Below, in pieces: positions 21,961-33,900 of a stretch of 64,000 nucleotides of DNA. Below the pieces are notes generated by a model. It did no database searches. It saw only the letters and a list, made by a program, of their open reading frames with translations, and was not told where the DNA came from. The DNA is from Ophiura sarsii. Taxonomy: Eukaryota > Echinodermata > Ophiuroidea > Amphilepidida > Ophiuridae. Positions within the stretch are counted from its first letter, which is position 1. Each line of letters starts with the position of its first letter. The stretch is taken from NCBI GenBank assembly GCA_035610835.1, contig CM069459.1:52503755-52567754 (forward strand). Reading direction: 5' to 3'. Both the position numbers and the translations under genes were made by a program.

Positions 21961-24900
21961 CTGCAAATGAAAATATAAACATTATGATTTAGTAGACATG
22001 AATGCTGAATTGTGATTGGTTAAATTCCTAAAGAATATTTGTCCGTATTTACCAAAGAAATGTATGTGACTGCTCCGGTGGCATGTGCCCGTGTTTATGG
22101 ATAGTTACATTAATGTAAGACATTGTTACTTTTCTTCTCTCCTTTCTCCTTATCCCTGTAACAGATTAGCTGCCTTCTTGTCGAGAATAACAACTGTTTT
22201 AAACACAGTCATTAGGTCAATTATGGTAACACGGTTCATGCAATAAATTAGAATTCATGCACTGATTCAACTGAATGTACAGTTAAGCCCACAATTATTC
22301 TTACCCCTTGAAAAATTTAAAGTTTTTTGCGTTTTTCCTATATCTATACCAGCTGGAGTGGTGGAACTTTTCCTTTACACTAAAGACAATTAGTTTGCAA
22401 GTACAAATCAATATATCTGGGCTCAACATTTATTGCATATCAATAGAATTAAACAAAAGTTGTGTTTTTATGCCTGTCCAAAAGTATTCATACCCATACC
22501 AAGTCTCAGGATTGAGGCCACTCTTTGTGATAATACACATGTTTTTTACATTCCAAACATTCTTTATATTGTGTGATAGGCTTTTATATTGTTATGTAAT
22601 TATTCCATGATGTGTGCATACAATGTGGATGTATTACAAATGTGTCCTATTGAATGTCCAGTGAGGGATATTATAGGACAACACTCTAGCTCTTTGACAG
22701 CATGGCGAAGAAGATCAAATAACTTTTTTGTGCATATTGTGAATGCTCACAAAGAGGGGAAAGGCTACAGAGCTATTTCGAAACAATTCCAAGTACAAGA
22801 ATCCACCATACAAAGCATAATTAGGAAGAACAAGACATTCAAATAACTAAAAAAACATTGATGGATGCAGTCGGTAGCCAGCGGTGTCCCCTTGTTTTGC
22901 AAGAAAAGTATTGCGAAAGGCCAACAACAATCCACAGCAATCACCATCAATGCTCTTCTGAACAACCTTGGCAATTATTGGACCAAGATATCATGGCAGA
23001 CACTCCAGCATATATTGCGCATGAGAGGTCTCCATGGAGGCCGACCAAGAAAGACTCTACTCCTTAAAAGAGACACAGAGAAACTTGTCTTGCATCTTAG
23101 ACAACCCCAAAACTGAAGACCAAAAACTTGGATCTTTGTCCAGAAGTGCTGTTGCAAATGCTAGACGAGTTTCTCTTTGTCTCTTCTTAGGAGTAGAGTC
23201 TTTCTTGGTTGGAGTCCATGGAGAACTCTTGTGTACTATGTCTGCTGGAGTGTCTGCCTTAATATCTTGGTCCAAGACTCACCAAGGTTGTTCAGGAGAG
23301 CATTAACGGTGATATGTGGATTGTTGTTGCCTTTCACCATACTTTTCTTGTCAAACAAGGGGACACGGTTGGCTTCCGATCGTGTTCTTCAATGTTTTTT
23401 AACTGATTTGAACTGATTTGAACTGTCTTGTTCTTCCTAATTATACTTTATATGGTGGAATTTGGCACTTGAAATTGCTTCGAAATAGCTTTGTAGCCTT
23501 TCCCCTCTTTGAGAGCATTCACAATGTACAAAAAATTGTCCTCACTGAGTTGTTTGATCTCCTTCGCCACGATGTCAAAGGGCTAGAGTGTTGTCCTATA
23601 ATATCCCTCACTGTACATTCAATAGGACAAATTTGTAATGCATCCTCATTGTATGCACACATCATGGAATAATAAAAATTAAAAAGCTTATCACACAATA
23701 TAAAGAATGTTTGGAATGTCAAAAACATGTGTATTACCACAAAAGTGGCCTCAATCCTGAGACTTGGTATGGGGTATGACTAATTTTGGACAGGCATAAA
23801 AACACAATTCTTGTTCAATTCTTTTGTTATTCAAAAAATGTTGAGCCCAGATATGGGTCGTATATTGATTTGTACTTGTAAACTAATTGTCTCTAGTGTA
23901 AAGCAAAAGTTCCACCACTCCAGCTGGTATAGATATGAGAAAAACGCAAAAAAACTCATAAATTTTTTCAAGGGGTATGAATAATTGTGGGCTTAACTGT
24001 ATATAGAATAGGCCAGGTGCTATTATACCCCTTTGTGGTTCGCTGCGCATGAATAATCTCTAATGATGAATAGTATTGGCAAAGGAGCGTCGTAACCGGA
24101 AACCGTTTTAGATACTGGCACAAATCTAAGACGCCCGATTTCCTAAACTGTTCTGTGTGAGTATCGCAGCCACCAGTTGTCCAAAAGAATCAACTCATTT
24201 ACTTAATGTTTGCTTGTCTAAGTCCAGGATATCATGTACACTACTTGTAGCAACCAACATTATTAGGACACCTTGCAAGCTGCAAATTGAGAGAAAACAC
24301 TGGGAGCCCATTAAACTACTGTCTTAGCTTTTTAGTATTCTAGGTTTATAAAATTCATAAAAGCTCTTAGAAGTTTGCTTACAAGAATTTGGGATATTCT
24401 TGAGACCTTTTGAGCAAAGAAAGGGAACACCTTTACCACAATATTTAAGTGATTTAAGTTTTTCACATTGATATGTTTAGTTAATCTACTAGTCAAATAA
24501 GCTTGACAATAATTTTAGGTTATGATGAAACAAATAGAACTGTGTAGTGTGCCCAAATCATGTTGGTACTATGGGAAAGTACAGATAATTTGGAAGGTGT
24601 CCATTTAAAATATGAAAGTCACAGTGTCAAAATAAAAAAAATAAAAAAAATTATAAAAAATTATTATTTTTATGATGAATCAAGTCTCAATATCTGTGAC
24701 AGATAAAAGACTAGTGATAATATTGGGATTAGCTTTACTTGAGTGAATCCATTGACAATCAATTGGGGAGGTTTAATTTGAAAGGAGGTCAAAAATTGTC
24801 ATACTGCCCACCATAGGACTACATTGGCTATAATGAGCTTGGTGAATTATTCATACGCTAATTTGTATGGGGATTATTAGAAGGCACACATTTTCTTAAA

Positions 24901-27900
24901 TGCCATGGAATTGAATAAACTGATGTCGTAGATGAATTTATTGATGAGAAGAGATTCGGCATTTGTTCTACTCATAGTGTAATATTATAGTCCAAATTAA
25001 TTATATGATATGATGTTGACACCATTACCAAGTATCCTAATACTTTTGGTTGCTAGTGTATCAAGGCCTATAATATATCAAGGCCTAAGAAACTCTTAGC
25101 CTGACGCGGTAGTTATTTAGGCTCAAACACGACCCAAGAGCTCAGTGCTCAACACTGATAAGACAGAGGTTATGAATGTTGGTACCGCCTTTCGCGTTAA
25201 CCAGATTGAGAGTAATACTATCTATATATATTTGGATTCTGATATCACATTTCAGAAGTCTGGTATCTCGGCGTGAAGCTGGATCAGACTCTATTCTATG
25301 TCCGATCATATCAGTGATCACCTTATTTCTATCTCTGAGACGTATTGGCCGTATCCGACCTTATTTGTCTAAAAAAGCTACGTCGTGTCTTGTCAATTCA
25401 ATCATTACTTCGCGGCTTGATTTCTGCAACTCAACACTGACTGATCTTCAAAGAATTCAAAATTGCGCAGTTCGTATTATCATTAAGAAAAGAAAGTATT
25501 CCCACATAACACCCGTTCTCATCGAGCTTCACTGGCTGCCTGTTGAATTTCGCATTCAATTTAAGCTGGCTGTTTTGGCTTACATTCACTTCGATGTACT
25601 CTACCACCATATCTCTACCACCATATCTGTGCTTTAAACTTACAAACCGTCTACGATCTTCTACGGCAAAATTGCTCATAACTCCGCGCGTCAATCTCAA
25701 GTCAGCCGGTGAACGCTCATTTCATTTCGTTGCGTCGGCCGTCTGGAATTCGCTTCCAGACAGTCTTCGCAACATCACAAAACCCTCTCAGTTCAAAAGC
25801 CAGCTAAAACTCATTTCTTCCACCAGGCGTCTCCTGATTCACAGAATGAATTGTTGTTTGTTTGTTGTATGTTTTGCGCGCTCTGAGTTCCTTGGAAGAT
25901 GTGTTGCGCCTTATAAGAACCATCTATTTTAACTGAAAAACGGTAAACATTACCTTTGTACTTCCATCATCATTTGTAATGTAACGTAGTTGTCCAGAAC
26001 CGGCAGGTTGCTCAAACTTTACATAAATAGATGAGACCCAAGAGATATAACCTTGGGTTATCAAGCCTGCGACTGTCTGGTTCTTACGCAAATCAATCTT
26101 GATCCAGTGGTCAGTTAGAGTTGTCACGGGAACCCATCTGGTATAATGATTGAATCGAGCCAACGCAGGGCCATAGATATTCTCCTTAGCAGAACTAGCT
26201 GTGATTTGTGCATCGGTGATCTCGCCACTCTCCATTCCTAACGGAGTCTCAAGGCAATCTGTGATGCGAATATTATAAATATGGAAGTGTATTACAACAT
26301 GTATGATTTAGTCAAAGTTGCTAATGCGTCATTTCTCTACGAAACTGATTGGACAAAGCGGAAGAATTCATTCCCGAAATCTACTTACAACTAAGCCCCC
26401 ACCCTGACGGTTTTGAACTTGTCATGTATAAATATGAGTGCGTGCATGTCATGTCATTAATTAAGTCAACCTTACCACATGTTGTAGATTCATATGCTGG
26501 TCGCCACTCTGCTGAAGTTGCCCCTAAAGCAGTGCATGTGATTTCTGTTGATCCACTGGCTCTAAATCCTCCATCACATGTGATAGTTTGTGTGTCGCCA
26601 TCAATAAAAGACGGTCCAGAGTCTGATACAGCTCCATAATCAGGGCCATCAAAAGCTTTACATTCGGGAACTAAATTATTATTAATATGATAATATAACG
26701 GGTTATGCATTTACCACTGACGATCTTTAACATAATATACATTAGGTGCACACAGAGCACTATTTTGTTCACATTAGACAACCAAACAAATGTGACACAT
26801 CACGAAACAGGCGTAAAGTCGCGGTATCTGAATAGGAGATACAGGCCGAACAATGAAAATAGTCGATATGGGGGCGATTTTTAGTTATCGGTATTTTTAG
26901 TTCCAAGAAACATTCGTTGAACATTTCCCAACGTTTTTTGGTAATATTAAAAACTTGAGGATGTAGTCTAAGTATTGAATTCGGCAGCTGTTTAGCGGCG
27001 TAAAGATAAGGTTAGATTAATAGGCTATTAATTATGTTAAATTTTTTGTTAAGATATCTAATTAAAACATTGGTATAATGTTGTCCATAATGTAACAATC
27101 ATCTGTAGAAAGTTTCATTGAAATCGGAGTAAAGAAACATGCTAGTTGCTAACGAGAAATTGATCCATCTCAAGTGCCATTAATTATTTACACACGTTCG
27201 CGTTGTTACACTTCCCTGACTTTGACGGTCAATTTCTCAAAACTGGGTTTCTTGATATTGTCAACTCATACGTATAATTGACTTGTACGTAAGACTTATA
27301 CAATAGGAACCCAAGTTATATTTTGCATAAACTACGTACAGGAGACCTTAACAAGTGAACATTAGTGTAAATATTCAAATATGATATAGTATAGAATATG
27401 TTCATTGGTTTACTTCAATTTATAGCATGGTATTGCAAACTAATACTTTGGTGTTTACCGTATAAGTCTTGCGTACAATTATGAATGAGCCATGCACACT
27501 AGTTTCGCATTGCGGCCTAAGTTAATGAAATAGCAGGACAGTAATGACCATAGCGTAAAGTTGAAACAGTTTTACCTGTTTCATTTCTAATGGATTGTAA
27601 GATGAAATATACTGGATTAGGATAGATTGGATGGGATGATGCAATTTATTGTAATTAAGGGCGCTATTTTACACCCGTACTAATCAGGTTAATCTGACAC
27701 GTATGATCAGATTATGAATGATTGTAAACTGACTGTATAATTGTCAGTATTATGGGAATCCAGGGCCCTATAAAGGTCAACTTGTTTACAAGAGTTCCTA
27801 TAAGTTTCTTCTTAAGTTAAGAATAAAAACTCTCCTAAGGATAAGAAGAATATTACCTCAGAATTTAAAGGTGTATGTTCCGATCACTTTTTGGGGGCTA

Positions 27901-30900
27901 TGATTTTGTTTTCACATCAAGATATTTTGATATCAGAAGAATCCCCATATGTTTCTCATTATGTCTGTAAAATCTTAGGGGCCAGAAATGTTCCATTTAG
28001 AAATTATAGGCTAAAATGTGGTGACTTACGCCTACTGCCAAAGGTGGTTAACCACCAGCCAGTTTGTGTACTACTGAATGGGCAAATTTGTTGTGACCGT
28101 GTACTTCTATAATAAGAACCATTGACACTTTGGAATGTGATACTTTTAAGGATGACCTTCCATGTAAAATAGAGACCATCAAGTTAAAAATCGGGCCAGC
28201 AATCAGAACATCTACCTTTAAGAAGAATATTACCTTAGAATTTAAGTTAAGATATATTCTGTTCTCTTAAGTTAAGAAGGAATTTAACAAGGATATTCTT
28301 CTTCAGTTGTTTATAAAATAGAAGATAAGACTCCAGTATTTAACAAGAGTTCAGGATTTAACAAAGTTCAGGATTTTAGAAGAATTGGAAAAAGTGTACT
28401 TTAGGTCCCAGATACTGGCATACCAGTATCGGTCGATACTGGTACATGAATTTTGCCAGTATCGCTCGATACTGGAACAATTTACATGTTCCAGTATCGG
28501 TCGATACTGGAACATCAAATTGTGTTCCAGTATCGACCGATACTGGAACACTTCATGTGTTCCAGTATCGCCCGATACTGGAACGGTTTTATTCCAGAAT
28601 CGATCGATACTGGAACAAATTAAATGTTCCAGTATCGCCCAATACTGGAACATTTTGTTCCAGTATCGCTCGATACTGGAACATGTGAATCGCTCCAGTA
28701 TCGCTCGATACTGGAACATGCGAATCGTTCCAGTATCGCTCGATACTAGACTAGATTTAATTTGTTCCAGAACTCGTGTATTGTCATCTTTACATTTAAA
28801 AACAAACAAGTAGCTATGTCGTGACATTCCGATATGGAGTTTTTTGGCAAATATTTCAATGTTGGCCTACATGTATATTTCACTACACAAATATAAAACG
28901 GCATGTTGAGGCCATGTTTATAATGTCATTGTAACGTCAAGCGTAAGATGTTTGTACTTGTCACGAATAACCAAACAAATAATAATAATGAAGTGTCTCA
29001 GACAACAGCTTCGACGGGTCCATCTAAAAAGAACAACCAGCTGCTGCAGTCATTAAGAAACGGAAACACCGACACATTTCAACACTAGACACTCGCCAAC
29101 GTATAGAATAAACCGCACGAGGGAAGAGATGAACCTCCCAAAGATTCCCGTCGCTTGACACATCACAGGCAGTTTTGCATACCACAAAACGGCTCTTTTC
29201 AGAGCCACCCTATTTTCCAGAAAGAGAAAATAACCATACAAGCCAACTTCACCGATATTGTATTGGGTGATACTGGCTCATTTTTAATGTTCTAGTATTG
29301 GGCGATACTGGTACATTTTTCATGTTCCAGTATTGGGTGATACTGGAACATTTTTCATGTACCAGTATCGGGCGATACTGGTACACATTCTACCAGTATT
29401 GCCCGATACTGGAACAAAATAATATACCAGTATCGATCGATACTGGTACATTATTTTGTTCCAGTATCGGGCAATACTGGAACATTTTAAACGTGCCAGT
29501 ATCGAGCGATACTGGAACAAAATAATGTACCAGTATCGAACGATACTGGGTGTTCTAGTATTGTTCGATACTAGTACAGTCTAGTATCTGGGAGCTAAAG
29601 TACACTTTTTCCGAAGAATTATCAGGATTTAAGAAGAATTAATTCTTCTTAAATCCAACTTAAAGATATCTTGAAGTTTTATGAATAGAGTCCTGTTGCT
29701 TAATTACACACAAACATATCTTACCACACGTAGTATGATTTGGTGTTGGCTCCCACTCTGCTGAATTTTGATCTAAATTAATGCACATTATTTGTGCCGA
29801 TCCGTTTACTCTAAATCCTGCATCGCACGTGATTGTTTGTTTATCGCCGTCGATAAAAGACGACGCAGGGTCGGCAACGGCTCCGTTATTTGGTGAGGCA
29901 AACGCTCCACACTCGGGAACTGGAAGAAATTAAAATTAATACATACGTGATTGATTAGTTATCGCCGTCGATAACAGACGATGCAGGGTCGGCAACGGCT
30001 CCGTTATTTGGAGCGACAAAAGCTTCACACTCGGGAACAGGACAAATATACAAATAAAACCCAATGGTATTTTAATTCTTACAGTTCATTCATCCCCACT
30101 TGATTATAACCTTAAATATCATTACTTGTTTTTAATGAGATGTTAGCTACCAAAGTGTGGTAGTATGGAGTAGAAAACAATAGAAGTTGTTTTTATTTAT
30201 ATTCTTTTTAATTAAATGAACTGATTCGATCATTAAGTGCAGAAGCACGTTACTAGGAACCTAGGAATAGGTTGAGGAGTATGCGTTCATTCAAATTAAA
30301 TGAACGGGCAAAAATTGATAACGCAAATCAATCCTTCCAATGACCCTACCTGATTTAATCAACTTATGTTCTGTACGGGTTATGAGGTTTTAAAAACTTA
30401 CCGCACTTAGTAGGAGCTGGCTGCCAATCTGCATACTTTGCATTTATATTGGTGCATGTATTTTCTGTTGATCCATCTGCCCTAAATCCTGCGTCACATG
30501 TGACTGTCTGCGTATCACCAACGATGAAGGATGCTGATCGGTCCGAAACATCTCCATTTTCAGTAATGAAAGCGCTGCACTCGAGAGCTAAGCCATTAAA
30601 AAAAAACATTACGTTATATGGCAATTTATTGATGGCATCCCCGTTTCAGAACAGAACTTTAAACCGTTGAAATAAGCAGGAGCACGGAGCAAATTTCCTT
30701 ATTTCAAGCCCTGTTTCAGAACGCAGACATGAAACTACGGTATCAACTGCGCTATATAAGTGCAAGCATAGTGCACGCGTATGCTTGGAGGTTATGGGTC
30801 AAACCCTTTTAAAGCTGATTTCAGGACACTGTATGGGGCTTCCACTCTATCACCCCCCCCCCCCCCCCCCCCCCTCCCCCGCCCCTTCCATCTCCCGCCG

Positions 30901-33900
30901 CCCCCACACTCAATTTAACGGGTTCTCTTTCATTGACCCACGCCGCGTTGTATGTCATCGAATGCTCACGGGTTTAACTGCCAGCCTTACATTCGTTTCA
31001 CAATTCAAGTTTCACAGGTATCTTAAACACATTTTATCACTTACCACCGCAAGCTGGAAGTATCGAAATACGACACGTCACATCTGGTACCCACGTTGAA
31101 GCGTCGTCACTCTATAAACGAAATGAAACAGGATAAATTGAAAAAAGGAGAGTCTTAAAATAACAAACAGCGATCAGAAGGGGTAAATTTGAATGAAGAG
31201 GAAAATGTAATGCAAGACTACGAGTGGTGAATAGTGTTATCCAGTGATGTAGGACTCGAGACCGGTCTCGAGTCCCTATTTTGAAGGACTCGGACTCGGA
31301 CTCGGATTCGGAGGTGAAGGACTCGGTCTCGCACTCGAACTCGGGCACTAGGGACTCGGGAATTGTGCCCGAGTCCAGTCCGAGTCCAGTTAATATTGGC
31401 TTATTTTGTTTGCAGTAATTAAATACTTACTTAGTCATCCAACCTTCAACAGTTTAGAATTAATATCATAAATCATCATAAATACATCTGAACAGTTAAA
31501 CATGTGCTGTTGAAAATACCTATTGTTAACTATTACAAGCACTAAAACACAATTCGAGGGAACCTATAAATAATTAAAGCGATAATAATCATGTGCAATC
31601 GAAGGCTGTTTGCACGATGTAAATGGTCTTTAGGTGTTTTTGTGTCAGTGTTTATACTGTTTAAAAAATCGTAACATTCATTGGCAATTTTCAGCTTCCT
31701 AGAGCAGCTTTCTTATGATGGAATTAGGGATGATATTTTCAGGAAAAAGAAATTGGTGTAACGACAGGAGAAGGGATGCTTCTCAGCATATTACAACTTT
31801 TAATCAAGTTTATAATTTCTCAATTTATGAACTTCTGCACACTATTTGAATATCTGAATCCATTTTTATGCCTATAATTCAAAAAGGTATCAACATTTTT
31901 CCATGTATAGGGATGCGGAGGTTAAAATGCATCATTATGTTGACATCACTGATATGTTGGCCTATTATAGATATCAAAATTAATGACATGTGATCAGATT
32001 TAAAATACATATAAGGACTCGGGACTCGGACTCGGACTCGAGAGGTAATGACTCGGACTCGGACTCGGACTCGGGTAGGGTGGACTCGACTACAACACTG
32101 GTGTTATCAGTAATCAGACAATGATCCTGAGTGGTATAGCTGCAAATTGCACCTGAGTATAAGGAGTAGTAATATAATAAACATGAGATTGAAGGGGATG
32201 TATTGTGTTTGAAATGCTATAAGGTTTGATTGACATTTTTTTGGCAACTGTCGTATTGAGGTTTATTTGGAGTAGACGAGAGGTTGACAATATGTGTGAC
32301 AAAGGTTCATTCACAGGTGGATGATCAAATGTCAGTACTTCTTTGTCACATAGGATAATTATTTGTGTATCGCTGAAATGGTGTTAAAATAAAATCTATA
32401 AAATGCCCTCTCAAATGTTTTTTTAAGATGATTAAAGAGATCAAGTCAGAAATATTAAGGACTAGGGACAATTTCGAGGTTAGTTTTACTTTGTGTGAAC
32501 CCATTTGATAAACCTCAATATCCCAGCTTTAGTCCTATACGTACTTCGGTGTCAAATCGTGGAAAGATAATAAGCCTATCGTTACCAGGTCCAGTTAAAT
32601 AAATGCTAATGATATTATCTACATTTGTAAGAGAGTCGTACGCTGTAACATCTAAAAGCATACACCAGATCGCATCAAATGGTGGGTTCAAAATTTGAAA
32701 ATAAATCCAATTGTGAGGGGGGCTTATCCACCTCATACTCAACCCTGTTCACGCTACTTTCGTCGCACTTTGGCCCAAATATTCAAATATTGTGCACCCC
32801 CTCCCCCCTCAAAAGAATTCCTGGACCCGCGCCTGGACACAGTGGACACGGTTGGTCATACATTTTGAATCCCCAATAGATGTTATCACGTGTTTGGGAT
32901 TAGCGGCCTACGTGTCGGGAATAATGTTAAAGATTTCCGAAAAGGGACATCATGATAAGTATTGATGATATCAAAATTCCTGCTATTAATTTGGCATAAT
33001 GTATACACTCGATTGAATGTAGAGCAGGACGGCTGCGAATCCCCATTGTTTGTAATCCGTTGCGCTTTTAAACTTGGCTACATGGAAAACCTCTATTCAT
33101 TTCATGATAAAAACGTATTTTGATTTATACCTATGATTCAAAAATATTCATCACAATTTTGGAACTAAATTCGGTTGAACATGTAACCTCGTATGCATAA
33201 CTCAAAACAAAATATGCGTGAACGAGGCTATGCTCGGCATCAACACGTTTCCAACGGTGCCCCCACTTCTGGATAATATAAATCCGTGTAATTCATTGTC
33301 TCGATGGAGGGAAAGGTAAAAGATTATTGTATTGTTCAGGGTCATCGTCACTTATTGAAAATGACCTTTGGGCCAAATACATATCCCTTATTCCGAACAG
33401 ACTAAACTCCATCTTGGTTAATAGGGTTACGGGACTCGGTTACTAAATGACCCCTGACCTAACTATAAATTCCTTAAGGTTATTCCGAACGGCATAGATA
33501 TAGTTAATGTTAGGATTAGAACTAGTTTATCCCTAACCTGAGAACCGTAATGTTATTCCGAATGGCACAAATAAAGCACCACGGGTTAGGGTTAGGGTTC
33601 GGTTACTAAATGACTCTTGACCCAACTACAAGATCCGATCCCTAACATTATTCCAAACGGCATAGATAAAGTACTAGGGTTAAGGTTAGGGTTAAAGCTA
33701 TAGGTTATTAAATTATCTCTGACCTGAGATCCCTAACCTTAGGCCCCATCAAAATTGTTGTGCTGCCCTCAAGTACCAACAATCTTGAAGTCGGGTTGGT
33801 CGGTCGATTTGCCTCTCGTTTTCTTCTCTCTTTTTTTCTCTTTTTTTTCTCTTTTGTTTTCTCTTTTTTTCCTTATGTCCTTATGTCCTTATTTTTTCTC

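Larger units (their letters stand above)
28387..29612. mobile_element. Foldback element with palindrome-array arms and histone 3'-end signal
   Basis: Terminal inverted repeats GGAAAAAGTGTACTTTAG, (G/C)TCCCAGATACT, flanked by a perfect 8-bp duplication GAAGAATT (28379-28386 and 29613-29620). The left arm (about 28410-28755) and right arm (about 29258-29590) are arrays of CCAGTATCGnnCGATACTGG. The centre (about 28770-29255) has a TATA-like word, a histone-type stem-loop and a purine-rich box. The matching intron of gene 1 (about 5140-5180) is an empty site. An 8-bp duplication suggests hAT-type integration, but the termini are not typical hAT ends. The architecture recalls foldback (TU/FB-like) elements. 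Confidence 0.75.

Noticed and set aside
28351..28827. Open frames on both strands with YWN, SSID and VPVS-DTGT repeats, also at 15135-15401 and 29298-29525
   Set aside because: They come from the CCAGTATCGnnCGATACTGG palindromes, read on either strand; no protein family is suggested.
28988..29090. Histone H3 assignment for the remnant inside the foldback element
   Set aside because: Only a weak match to the H3 tail in one frame; the rest does not align. Only the 3' stem-loop and downstream element are claimed.
28410..29590. CRISPR-like look: regular palindromic repeats with AT-rich spacers
   Set aside because: The sequence is eukaryotic, there are no cas genes, the repeats are degenerate and the spacers are short and similar to one another.
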